A DNA stretch of 14,157 nucleotides. It comes from Lachnospiraceae bacterium UBA4348 (lineage in GTDB: Bacteria > Bacillota > Clostridia > Lachnospirales > Lachnospiraceae). Under the pieces are notes generated by a model. The model made no database searches. It saw only the letters and a program-made list of their open reading frames with translations, and was not told the DNA's origin. A program made the position numbers and the translations under genes. The stretch covers positions 1 through 14,157 of the forward strand of contig DGTA01000067.1 in assembly GCA_002394165.1 (NCBI GenBank), written 5' to 3'. Position 1 is the first letter of the stretch; every line of letters starts with the position of its first letter. This document shows, one piece after another, positions 6,483-14,137 of this stretch.

Positions 6483-7466
6483 TCACTCAGCATCCTTGCC
6501 CATAACTTCTTTGTAGTTTTCAGGAGTAACGATGATAGCGTCAACAGCGGTCTCCATTTCGGGCTCTTCGCCGTTGATCATCTGCATAAGGACATTGACA
6601 GATCCTTCGCCGACCTGCAGGGAGGAGAAGTAAGCCGCAGCCTTCATGCAGGTGCCGTCAGCGCCTTTGTCATTCCATTCGTCTTTAGCCATGTAGGCAC
6701 CAAGTCCGACTACGCATGCATCAGCATCCAGGCCCTGGGTCTCAAGTGCACGGCAGGCACCGATGGTTCCTTCTTCGTTGGCACCGGTCACGAGCCAGGT
6801 CTTGATCTCGGGATGAGCGGTGAAAACAGCTGCGGAAGCGGTGTTGCCCTTATCGGTGGTTCCGTCATAGTCAGCATAGAAAATGCGCTCTTCCGGGAAA
6901 TCCGGGCACATCTCGGTGAACTTGTCATATTCGCCCTCAGCACGCGGTACGCAGCTGGAAACGGTATCCATGGTCATGATCAGGAGACCGGTGTCTTCCT
7001 TGTCAAGCAGCTCGTTCTCGATGGCATAGTTGGCGATCCACTCACCGTTTGCAGCACCGATCACATAGGCATTGATGCCTACCCACGGAGCCAGCTTGTT
7101 TCCGTCCGCATCCTGCAGGGCATCATCGGCGGCGACCATCGGGATATCACCGGCGGCGTCAAGAGCAGCCTGGGACAGGGTCTGGTCCGGAATACAGGTC
7201 ACGATACCGGTGGCATGGTTGGCGACCGCATTGTCGATAGCCTTCAGATACTCTTCCGGATTCATCTTGGCGTCGACATAAACGAATTCTCCGCCCAGAG
7301 CTTCCACGGCGTTCTTGGCCGCTTCGCCTTCATCGATGAACCATGTCTGATCACCGGCTTTGTAGATACCGTAAACCAGCAGATCTTCCTCTGCCATGAC
7401 TGTCATGGAAGCCATTCCGGCGACCATCGCTGCTGCCAGCACGAGACTCATCATTTTTCTTTTCAT
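6483..7466 (-). CDS. AraF-like sugar ABC transporter substrate-binding protein
   Basis: 327-residue exported periplasmic-binding-protein-type (PBP1 fold) sugar receptor. Residues 1-25 are a signal peptide ending VMA before EED. The body recalls E. coli AraF more than RbsB: GIVTCIPDQTLS (87-98), HPEIKTWLVTGANEEGT (219-235), GLDADACVVGLGA (245-257) and a terminal DAIIVTPENYKEV. It should present a monosaccharide to the permease and ATPase encoded just upstream. There is no cysteine after the hydrophobic core, so no lipobox; in a single-membrane Gram-positive this receptor would not be lipid-anchored in the usual way. The start has AAAGGAGG about 7 bases upstream, one of the strongest sites in the cluster, matching the usual excess of the receptor. 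Substrate identity (arabinose or a related sugar) is inference. Confidence 0.88.
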   Translation of the reverse strand: MKRKMMSLVLAAAMVAGMASMTVMAEEDLLVYGIYKAGDQTWFIDEGEAAKNAVEALGGEFVYVDAKMNPEEYLKAIDNAVANHATGIVTCIPDQTLSQAALDAAGDIPMVAADDALQDADGNKLAPWVGINAYVIGAANGEWIANYAIENELLDKEDTGLLIMTMDTVSSCVPRAEGEYDKFTEMCPDFPEERIFYADYDGTTDKGNTASAAVFTAHPEIKTWLVTGANEEGTIGACRALETQGLDADACVVGLGAYMAKDEWNDKGADGTCMKAAAYFSSLQVGEGSVNVLMQMINGEEPEMETAVDAIIVTPENYKEVMGKDAE

Positions 7467-7491
7467 TTTGTTTCCTCCTTTAATGAAGTTA

Positions 7492-7511
7492 AACAGTTAC
7501 CCAACAGTTAC
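7492..7511. repeat. Direct repeat AACAGTTAC with 11-bp period upstream of the receptor gene
   Basis: AACAGTTAC at 7492-7500 and again at 7503-7511, separated by CC, in the untranslated stretch 25-45 bases upstream of the receptor start. An 11-bp period places both copies on one helical face. It may be an operator or chance. Confidence 0.4.
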
Positions 7512-7528
7512 ATTCTTACTTAATTTAT

Positions 7529-7555
7529 GTCAAACTCCTTCCCGGAGTCCTGACA
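7529..7555 (-). other. Stem-loop in the permease-receptor intercistronic gap
   Basis: Minus-strand TGTCA ... TGACA enclose ACTCC, a 5-base loop and GGAGT: two 5-bp helices separated by an asymmetric internal loop. It begins 3 bases after the permease stop. No T-run follows, so it looks like an mRNA-processing or stabilising hairpin that could raise receptor yield, rather than a terminator. Confidence 0.5.
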
Positions 7556-7558
7556 TCA

Positions 7559-8557
7559 TTATTTGATATTCTTCATGGCTGCTTCGAGCAGTTCCTTCTC
7601 TCTGCGCTGCTTGCGGATATAGTCGGATGTCAGCGCGAACAGGAGCAGCGCGCCTCTGGCTACATACTGCCAGAAGGTGGAGACGTTGACCATGATCAGG
7701 CCGGTGTTGAAAGCCTGGATAAGGATAACACCCAGGACGGTTCCGAACATGCCGCCCACACCGCCGGCAAAAGAGACGCCGCCGAGGATGACCGCCGTGA
7801 TAGCATCGAACTCAAGGTTGACGTTCGCTGCCGGCTGTCCGGAATTCATTCTCGATGAGAACACGATGCCGCCGATCGCCGTAAGCACACCGATGATCAC
7901 AAAGCAGGTCGTGATGATGCGCTGGGGATTAAGGCCGGCCAGCCTGGCCGCTTCCTTGCTGCCGCCGATCGCATAGACGCTTCGTCCGAAACGGGTCCTC
8001 GACAGGATGAAGCCGAACACGATGAATGCGAAGATCATCAGCCATACGGAGAGCGGGATCGTCAGGATGCGCATCTTACCGATCGCGAGATACGCCTTGT
8101 TGCTGATGGAGATCGGTTTGCCGTCACAGATTATGTAGGCAAAGCCTCGCACAATGTTCTGCGTGACCAGGGTGGCGATGAACGCTTCGAGCTTGATGCT
8201 GTTGACCATCCACGCATTGAACAGTCCCGCCGCCACACCGGCTGCCAGGACGATCAGGATCGCCGGCACGATCGGCAGGCCCTTCGAGAGCAGCAGCGCA
8301 GCCAGCGTTCCGCAGAAAGCTGCCAGTGAACCCGGAGAAAGATCATTCTGGCCGGCGATGATCAGGTAGGTATGTCCCACGGCGACCAGTCCCACCAGGG
8401 AGGCGGCGATCATCAGGTTGACGATGTTCGTCCATGAAAAATAGTTTTTGTTGAGAGCCGTAAACAGGACAAACACGATCACGATCGCGACCAGCAGGAT
8501 GAGCTTGTCACCGCCGATGATGCTCAGTATGCCCTTTTTTTCCTTCCTGTTTTCCAT
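7559..8557 (-). CDS. AraH-like sugar ABC transporter permease (CUT2 type)
   Basis: 332-residue polytopic membrane protein of the BPD_transp_2 family that forms the sugar channel of CUT2 importers. Hydrophobic segments cover most of residues 15-315. Family blocks are visible: GQNDLSPGSLAAF (69-81), IVRGFAYIICDGKPI (about 136-150, close to AraH), RFGRSVYAIGGSKEAARLAG (the coupling loop to the ATPase, about 188-207) and SSRMNSGQPAANVNLEFD (about 230-247). The basic C-terminal tail is cytoplasmic. Its ATG begins one base after the ATPase stop (TGA, T, ATG), so the two are translationally coupled, and GGGGGAAG inside the ATPase end serves as ribosome binding site. It should act with the downstream receptor and upstream ATPase. 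Confidence 0.92.
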   Translation of the reverse strand: MENRKEKKGILSIIGGDKLILLVAIVIVFVLFTALNKNYFSWTNIVNLMIAASLVGLVAVGHTYLIIAGQNDLSPGSLAAFCGTLAALLLSKGLPIVPAILIVLAAGVAAGLFNAWMVNSIKLEAFIATLVTQNIVRGFAYIICDGKPISISNKAYLAIGKMRILTIPLSVWLMIFAFIVFGFILSRTRFGRSVYAIGGSKEAARLAGLNPQRIITTCFVIIGVLTAIGGIVFSSRMNSGQPAANVNLEFDAITAVILGGVSFAGGVGGMFGTVLGVILIQAFNTGLIMVNVSTFWQYVARGALLLFALTSDYIRKQRREKELLEAAMKNIK

Positions 8558-8558
8558 A

Positions 8559-10061
8559 TCACTCTTCCCCCATCATTCCAAGACTCAGCAGCTTGTCCTC
8601 GGTTGCCTCTTCCCTCTTCACCTCGCCGACGATCCGCAGGGATTTCATGACGATGATCCTGTCGGACAGTCCAATGACCTCCGGCATCTCCGAGGAGATC
8701 AGGATCACGCCCAGGCCCTGCCTGGCGAACTCACAGATCATACTGTAAAATTCGGATTTGGCGCCGACGTCGATGCCCTTGGTCGGCTCATCCAGGATCA
8801 GGACCTTCGGGTTCGTCCCCACGCCGCGGGCGACGATGCACTTCTGCTGGTTTCCGCCCGAGAGCTCAACGATCTTTTTGTCCGGCGACGGAGTCTTGAT
8901 CCGGAACTCTTCGATGCCCTTTTTCGCCTCCATGGCTTCCTTGCGGGCTGAAATGATCCCCAGTCCGTTTGAGTTGCGGTCCATCAGGGCGATATTGATG
9001 TTCCCGGCCACGCTCAGGTTGCTTAAGATCCCCTGGAGCTTCCTGTCCTCTGGAACCAGCACGATGCCGTTGTCCATAGCTTCCTTCGGGGAGCGGTTGG
9101 CCAGTTCCTTTCCTTCCAGGATGACCTGGCCGCTCTTTCTCTTGTCGGCGCCGATCACAGCTCGCATCAGTTCGGTCCGTCCCGCTCCGACGAGTCCCGA
9201 GAAGCCAAGCACCTCTCCCTTATGGAGCACAAAGGAATTTTCCTTTACATAATCGGAGGAAACACCTTTGACTTCCAGAAGGACCTCTCCGATCCGGTCA
9301 TTTCTTTTCAGATCCGCGAAGATATCGCCCAGGTCACGGCCAACCATCATCCGGATCATCTGCTGCTCGGTCACTTCTCCGACCTTGACGGTATCCACAT
9401 AGCGTCCGTCCTTGAAGATAGCCACCTTGTCCGCGATCTCCTCGATCTCCGCCATACGGTGGGACACATAGATGATGATCTTTCCCTGTGCCTTCAGCTT
9501 CCGGATGACTTCGAACAGGCTCTCGATCTCCGCATCGGAGAGGGATGCGGTGGGCTCGTCAAAGCAGATGACCTTTAAGTTGTCCCTGCTGTAGGCCTTC
9601 ATGATCTCGACCATCTGCTGGTAGGCGATGCTTAAGTCTTTTACTTTGTCTGTCGGCGAGATCGGCAGCCCGAAATCACTGATGATCGCGGCGGCCATCT
9701 GATTGGCCTTCCTGGTGTCGATCACTCCCAGCCGGCGGCTGGCCGGCATCCTTCCCAGATAAATGTTCTCCGCAACGGACAGTTCCAGCAGAATCTGCCT
9801 CTCCTGATAGATGATGCTGATCCCCTCCTCGATCGCCTCGTGGGGGGAGGAGAACTTCTTCTGCTCACCATCCAGCCAGTATTCTCCGCTGGTCGGCTGG
9901 TAGTCGCCGTTTAAAACTTTCAGCAGCGTTGACTTGCCGGCCCCGTTCTCTCCCAGAAACGCGAGCACCTCGCCGCCATATGCTTTAAAGTTGATATTGT
10001 CCAGAGCCTTCACACCGGGAAAGTACTTGGAAATGCCTTTAAATTCAAGAACACTGCTCAT
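8559..10061 (-). CDS. AraG-like double-domain sugar ABC transporter ATPase
   Basis: 500-residue cytoplasmic energiser of a CUT2 importer (RbsA/MglA/XylG/AraG type) with two fused ATPase halves. First half: Walker A GENGAGKST (37-45), Q-loop IIYQE (83-87), signature LSIAYQQ (143-149), Walker B VICFDEP (164-170), switch histidine H201. Second half: the usual degenerate Walker A GLVGAGRTE (289-297), signature LSGGNQQK (400-407) and Walker B LILDEPTKGID (421-431). GRDLGDIF (241-248) and the general wording resemble AraG most, consistent with the AraF- and AraH-like partners. Start ATG has GGAG 8 bases upstream. It follows the DUF5107 gene after 118 bases that hold a separate promoter and tandem regulator-like sites. 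Confidence 0.93.
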   Translation of the reverse strand: MSSVLEFKGISKYFPGVKALDNINFKAYGGEVLAFLGENGAGKSTLLKVLNGDYQPTSGEYWLDGEQKKFSSPHEAIEEGISIIYQERQILLELSVAENIYLGRMPASRRLGVIDTRKANQMAAAIISDFGLPISPTDKVKDLSIAYQQMVEIMKAYSRDNLKVICFDEPTASLSDAEIESLFEVIRKLKAQGKIIIYVSHRMAEIEEIADKVAIFKDGRYVDTVKVGEVTEQQMIRMMVGRDLGDIFADLKRNDRIGEVLLEVKGVSSDYVKENSFVLHKGEVLGFSGLVGAGRTELMRAVIGADKRKSGQVILEGKELANRSPKEAMDNGIVLVPEDRKLQGILSNLSVAGNINIALMDRNSNGLGIISARKEAMEAKKGIEEFRIKTPSPDKKIVELSGGNQQKCIVARGVGTNPKVLILDEPTKGIDVGAKSEFYSMICEFARQGLGVILISSEMPEVIGLSDRIIVMKSLRIVGEVKREEATEDKLLSLGMMGEE

Positions 10062-10100
10062 ACTTTTTTCTCCGTTCAGAATATTGACCCAAAATGCTCA

Positions 10101-10129
10101 TATATAAATTTTATAACGTGTCGGTGCAA
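10101..10129 (-). promoter_or_regulatory. Probable promoter of the transporter genes
   Basis: Minus-strand TTGCAC (10129-10124), 17-bp spacer, TATATA (10106-10101). The -35 is weak, which suits an activator-dependent promoter. An overlapping TATAAA gives an alternative -10 without a good -35. Confidence 0.5.
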
Positions 10130-10137
10130 GATACTAT

Positions 10138-10171
10138 TCAATAAATTGCTAAAAGATATCAAAAAATTGCT
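10138..10171. promoter_or_regulatory. Tandem 13-bp direct repeat, 21 bp apart: probable AraC-family operator
   Basis: TCAATAAATTGCT (10138-10150) and TCAAAAAATTGCT (10159-10171) differ at one position and are exactly 21 bp apart. The pair ends 8 bp upstream of the -35 of the transporter promoter and begins 8 bp after the DUF5107 stop codon. Read on the minus strand, TAGCAATTTATTGAATA resembles the E. coli araI1 half-site (TAGCATTTTTATCCATA, from memory) with the same orientation to the promoter. Confidence 0.7.
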
Positions 10172-10179
10172 CTATTACA

Positions 10180-13100
10180 TCATTTTGTCATCATTGCATA
10201 TAATATTGCGTTCTGGTGCGACGGATCACGTGTGGTGACCTTGCCGAAATAGTCAGCCGCTTTCTCTTTATCGCCAAGTCCCAGGCATCCCAACCCCATC
10301 AGATAGTAACAGTGCGCTTCGTTTCTCTTTGTCAGGTCATCCTCAAAGATCAGGAAGTCGGGCAGGGAGACCGCAAAGTAGTCGATCTTCACCTCATCGT
10401 TCACATGGGTCTCTCCGTAGTCGATCAGCTTGTTGAAGCAGGCGCAGGCACTGCGGTGCTCTCCCAGCTTTTCATAGGCCAGTCCTTTATAGAGGATCAT
10501 GTCCGCCGGCTGGTCATAATAGTACATCATTCCGGCAGGCTCATCCGTTCCGAGCGTCGCTTTGCGGTAGCATTCGATGCTGTCCTCTTCCCCCAGGGCT
10601 TCCTTAACAGACCCGAGCAGGTACCAGATATGATTGTCCTTCGTCCCCTCGAGACGGCCTTCTCCGAGGTTCAGCGGATACTCCAAAGACCGCTTGAGCA
10701 GTTCCTTCGCTTCGGCGTATTTACCCTGTGCGATCTTTTCCTTCGCCATCTCAACGTTGCATACTTTGTACTGGGCGGAGATCTTTCCCTCCGCTCCTTC
10801 CCACGGGCGGAAGGTGTGTCCCATGATCACCTCATAGCAATCCCGGTATCTTCCGACACTGTTAAGGAGTGTCACATACTCGATCATCAGATCGTCGCGG
10901 ATCCCGACCAGATCTGCCGCGTATTTTTCGTACGCCTCCAGTCTTCTTTCGGGTGTGTAACCCAGCTTTTTATACAGCTGGTCAAGCTCCAGGAAAACAC
11001 GGGCATCACAGCGGTTGAGCCCGAACGCCTTCTCCATCTCTTCCAGAGCCTTTTCCCGGTCGCCGCGCTTATTGTAATAAGCGATCGACAGGTTGCGGTG
11101 CACAGTTGCAAAACCGGGTTCCTCATCTCTGGCGCTCTCCCAAAGGGCGATCGCTTTTTCGAACTGAAGCTTGTCATAGTACAGGCAGCCCAGGTAATAA
11201 GCCGCTTTGGGAGACGGCACATCTGAAGCGATGGCCGCTTCCAGGACAGCAATGTCCTCCAGCTTGTTCGGGAAGCAGTAAGCGCTGTCGGCTCTTTCCG
11301 CCGCGGCAAAAGCCTTGTCCGCTTCATCCTCTCTTCCCAGCAGCTGCAGGTACGCACCCGTATAGTAGTAAAGCATGGGCGTTCCGGCGCTGCAGCTTCC
11401 CAGGACATCCAGCGCTTCCTCATAGAAGCCGGCCTCGGCATAGTCCCTGGCGATCATCAGGAAATTCTCATGGAAGCCGCGCATCAGGGCGGTCAGTTCT
11501 TCCTTTCCTTTGCCGGTCAGCGCAGCTTTTTCAAAGCCCGAGAGGAAATCAAAGCGGTCAACGGCCAGGTTTTCTTCGATCCAGGCAGCCGCCTCTTCCC
11601 GGCGTCCGAGTTTCCGCAGCAGCACGGCCTTCAGGCCCCTGGCCTTGATATTGTGAATATTCTTGACCAGTCCCTTTTCAACCAATTCAAGGGCTGCTTC
11701 ATATTCGCCTCGCATGGATGCGATCGCCGCCAGGTAATAGTAGGACATCTCCTGCTGCTCACTGCTCCAGGCGGCCTTGTAAAACGCATCGTAGGCGTCA
11801 TCGAACCTGCGCTGCAAAAACAGGGAAAGTCCCAGGTTGTAATAGGGCTCGCTCGTATAAGGATTGGGGTTCTTCCAGGTGATCCGCTTAATGGCGTTCC
11901 TGAAATGATCCTCCGCCTTTTCAAACTGTCCCCTTCGCAGCAGAAGGCTGCCGTAGGCATTGTTTATCCTCGAATCGAGCGGATCCCGCTTCAGGCCTTC
12001 AAGATAGTAAGGATCGGGCAGATAGGTGGCATGCCTGTACTGCTCGATATGAAGTCCGGTTAGGAAAAGCTCCTCGTTCGTCCTGATCTGGTCCGGTTCA
12101 AGCGCCGCCTCTGCCGGCTCTGCCTTTTTGGGAATGCCCTGGTCTTTGGGCTGGTACTCGACCAGGATCCGTCCGCTCTTTCCATCGCTCACCGTGACCT
12201 TCAGGCTGCTCTCTTTCACCGGGCCGACCGGAACGGTCTTTTCAAAGATATCCACCGGAGAGAGTACGCACTCTTCCGAGAAGATCTCCTTGCCATCGAG
12301 CGTCAGCGTTACCTTCGCCTGTTCAAACCGGGAGGTGGCATAGGCGCATACATGGGCGCCGTCCTCTTTCAGTTCCAGGTTGACCATCGCGTCGATGGTT
12401 GCGTTCTTTACATAGCCCACCTGCTTGTAGGGCATGAAATACTGGCGGAAGGTCTTTTCCTCAAAGGGTTTGAGCCAGGTAAAGTCAGGCTGGTTGTCCG
12501 TATAAACGCCGGTCATCAGCTCAATGTACGGGCCATCCTCATCGGTAAGGTTCCGGTCCCACGCTTTTCCGAAATCACCGCAGCCCCAGGTCCACTGCTT
12601 CTTGCCGGGGGAGAAATGGTGATCGGCCACATGGAGGATGCCGGCCTGCTTGCCGTAATCATAGCCTCCCACGAAATCATAGTCCGACTTCTCCGCCATA
12701 TAGGAGGTCGGAACGGGAATATTCTTATAGCGGGAGATGTCCACGCCTTCACTGTAATCGTGCTTGTAATAGACGCCCGTAGCGATCGGGAACCGGGAGA
12801 CATCGCGCTTCCCGTGATCCATCACGTTGTGAACATCGGGCGGGAAGACCGACTGGGTATTGTCGTTTACCGCCACCGCGGGATTTGCCCACCACAGGAA
12901 GGTCTGCGCCGTTGCGGTGCGGTTGTAGAGCTGGCCCCGGATCTCAATGTATGCTTTGTCCGGATAGAGGGTAAAACCGGTGATCCCCTTCGTCCCGTAC
13001 ATCTGGTCCACGTCATGGATCAGCAGCGTCTTCGAACCGTCTTCATTTTCCACGATCAGATGGTCCGTGGGCATGAAGGTGGTCGGCCGGTGATGCTGCG

Positions 13101-13458
13101 GCCAGTTGAACTCGATCCCGCCGGAGATCCAGGGACCTGTCAGTCCGACCAGTGCCGGCTTGATCACCTGGTTGTAATAGACGAAATCGTATCCGTTCGT
13201 TTTATCGTAAGCGCGCTGGATGCGGCCGCCCAGCTGGGGGAGCACCATCACGCGGATATACTCGTTCTCAAGATAAACAGCGTCATAAACCTTATCCGTC
13301 TTCACGGGACTGATCGTCTCTGTGGTCGGATACGGATAGACCTTGCCGCAGCTTCCCTGGTAGACTCTCTTTTCCAGGAACATCGGGTTTTTGTCCGGCG
13401 CTCCCACTTCATAGGTCGGGATCGTAACCTGTTCTTCCCAAATTCTGACTTCTGACAT
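10180..13458 (-). CDS. DUF5107 domain protein with long C-terminal TPR array
   Basis: 1092-residue protein without signal peptide, so cytoplasmic. Residues about 40-345 form the DUF5107 domain, a fold I associate with the galactose-mutarotase-like carbohydrate-binding superfamily: VLPQLGGRIQRAYD (72-85), GPWISGGIEFNWPQHHRPTT (108-127), KKQWTWG (286-292), PYIELMTG (310-317). A short beta-rich segment (about 350-435) and a linker follow. From about 470 to the end run many tetratricopeptide units with repeated LGLxL, FxxA and LExA patterns (for example 538-560 and through the C terminus). ATG at 13458 is chosen because GGGAGGAG lies 5 bases upstream; an in-frame start 13 codons earlier would overlap the preceding gene. 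It is 13 bases downstream of the cupin-like gene. Likely a sugar- or glycoside-acting or -sensing protein; reaction unknown to me. Confidence 0.88.
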   Translation of the reverse strand: MSEVRIWEEQVTIPTYEVGAPDKNPMFLEKRVYQGSCGKVYPYPTTETISPVKTDKVYDAVYLENEYIRVMVLPQLGGRIQRAYDKTNGYDFVYYNQVIKPALVGLTGPWISGGIEFNWPQHHRPTTFMPTDHLIVENEDGSKTLLIHDVDQMYGTKGITGFTLYPDKAYIEIRGQLYNRTATAQTFLWWANPAVAVNDNTQSVFPPDVHNVMDHGKRDVSRFPIATGVYYKHDYSEGVDISRYKNIPVPTSYMAEKSDYDFVGGYDYGKQAGILHVADHHFSPGKKQWTWGCGDFGKAWDRNLTDEDGPYIELMTGVYTDNQPDFTWLKPFEEKTFRQYFMPYKQVGYVKNATIDAMVNLELKEDGAHVCAYATSRFEQAKVTLTLDGKEIFSEECVLSPVDIFEKTVPVGPVKESSLKVTVSDGKSGRILVEYQPKDQGIPKKAEPAEAALEPDQIRTNEELFLTGLHIEQYRHATYLPDPYYLEGLKRDPLDSRINNAYGSLLLRRGQFEKAEDHFRNAIKRITWKNPNPYTSEPYYNLGLSLFLQRRFDDAYDAFYKAAWSSEQQEMSYYYLAAIASMRGEYEAALELVEKGLVKNIHNIKARGLKAVLLRKLGRREEAAAWIEENLAVDRFDFLSGFEKAALTGKGKEELTALMRGFHENFLMIARDYAEAGFYEEALDVLGSCSAGTPMLYYYTGAYLQLLGREDEADKAFAAAERADSAYCFPNKLEDIAVLEAAIASDVPSPKAAYYLGCLYYDKLQFEKAIALWESARDEEPGFATVHRNLSIAYYNKRGDREKALEEMEKAFGLNRCDARVFLELDQLYKKLGYTPERRLEAYEKYAADLVGIRDDLMIEYVTLLNSVGRYRDCYEVIMGHTFRPWEGAEGKISAQYKVCNVEMAKEKIAQGKYAEAKELLKRSLEYPLNLGEGRLEGTKDNHIWYLLGSVKEALGEEDSIECYRKATLGTDEPAGMMYYYDQPADMILYKGLAYEKLGEHRSACACFNKLIDYGETHVNDEVKIDYFAVSLPDFLIFEDDLTKRNEAHCYYLMGLGCLGLGDKEKAADYFGKVTTRDPSHQNAILYAMMTK

Positions 13459-13471
13459 TTTTCTCCTCCCG

Positions 13472-14023
13472 TCACCTGACATCCGGTTCAAATTCATAAA
13501 CTCCGTTATCGCAAATATCCAGCGGCAGATCGCGGCTTTCCGTCACATAAAAACTGGGAAGCTTCCCGCCCTCTGCGAAGATCCCCTCTCCGTGAGGGAT
13601 ACCAGCTTTCATCACAAAGAAGCTGACCTCCGGATCATTAAATCTTGCTCTGACCAGATAAAAATCTTCTTCCGAAAGAGTCTCGGCGCGGACCTTCTCA
13701 AGATAATCCTCCAGGTTCATCCGGGCGACCAGGATATACATCGGCATCGCATCGTTATGTCCGATCAGCAGAAACTCTTCCTGGTCCGGATGGGTGCCGA
13801 AGCCCGGAAAGCCCTTCCGGTTCACTGTGATCGCAATGATCTTGTGCGGCCCGTAGCCCTCCTTCCCCTCGTAGAGAGCGAAAGCATCCGTCACTCCGGG
13901 AGGTGTATCAAGAATATCATCGTGTCCCGGGGAAAGCCGCATGATCAGGCCTTCCTTCTCCATCTGTTCCATCAGTGCCGGTGTCATTTCCCTGACAGGC
14001 AGTTTCAAAATCTTTTTCTCCAT
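13472..14023 (-). CDS. Small cupin-like protein of a sugar-utilisation operon
   Basis: 183-residue soluble protein that I cannot assign to a named family with certainty. The central part looks like a cupin barrel: THPDQEEFLLIG (77-88) gives a His followed by two Glu in the order expected for metal ligands, and a later AGIPHGEGIF (140-149) would supply the second-motif histidine. Such proteins bind or isomerise sugars and sugar acids, or act as small lyases. ATG at 14023 is preferred because GAGGAGG lies 10 bases upstream; an upstream in-frame ATG at 14062 would start at about the predicted transcription start. It is the first gene of the cluster, followed after 13 bases by the DUF5107-TPR gene. 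Function unknown; the cupin reading is moderate. Confidence 0.7.
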   Translation of the reverse strand: MEKKILKLPVREMTPALMEQMEKEGLIMRLSPGHDDILDTPPGVTDAFALYEGKEGYGPHKIIAITVNRKGFPGFGTHPDQEEFLLIGHNDAMPMYILVARMNLEDYLEKVRAETLSEEDFYLVRARFNDPEVSFFVMKAGIPHGEGIFAEGGKLPSFYVTESRDLPLDICDNGVYEFEPDVR

Positions 14024-14044
14024 CTTTCCGCGCCCTCCTCGAAC

Positions 14045-14058
14045 AGATAACCCTTTCA
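14045..14058 (-). promoter_or_regulatory. Possible catabolite-responsive element (cre-like)
   Basis: Minus-strand TGAAAGGGTTATCT fits the CcpA site consensus TGWAARCGYTWNCW at 13 of 14 positions, but the mismatch is the central C of the CG core, which is normally well conserved. It would lie just after the predicted transcription start, where CcpA sites often repress. Confidence 0.25.
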
Positions 14059-14066
14059 TCAAGGAA

Positions 14067-14095
14067 ATTGTACGTCCTGAACCCGGAAATTACAT
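14067..14095 (-). promoter_or_regulatory. Probable promoter of the cupin-DUF5107 genes
   Basis: Minus-strand TACAAT (14072-14067) matches five of six -10 positions; 17 bp upstream lies ATGTAA (14095-14090), a poor -35. The weak -35 beside the tandem repeats suggests activator dependence. Predicted start near 14060 leaves a leader of about 37 bases. Confidence 0.45.
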
Positions 14096-14096
14096 T

Positions 14097-14130
14097 AGAG
14101 AAAGTTGCCATGGTATATAAAAAAATTGCT
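14097..14130. promoter_or_regulatory. Second pair of 21-bp-spaced direct repeats: probable AraC-family operator
   Basis: TAAAAAAATTGCT (14118-14130) matches the 10159-10171 element at 12 of 13 positions; AGAGAAAGTTGCC (14097-14109) is a weaker copy (8 of 13) exactly 21 bp closer to the gene. The orientation to the promoter is the same as at 10138-10171. Confidence 0.6.
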
Positions 14131-14137
14131 GAAAGGA

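Noticed and set aside
6813..7523. 236-codon plus-strand open frame
   Set aside because: Antisense to the receptor gene and extending over its ribosome binding site; no family features.
7529..7534. Perfect minus-strand TTGACA as a -35 for the receptor gene
   Set aside because: No acceptable -10 lies 16-18 bp downstream, and the bases form the 3' arm of a hairpin.
10216..13455. Long plus-strand open frames (10216-11226 and 12352-13455)
   Set aside because: Antisense to the DUF5107-TPR gene, whose domains and repeats are evident; no recognisable protein on the plus strand.
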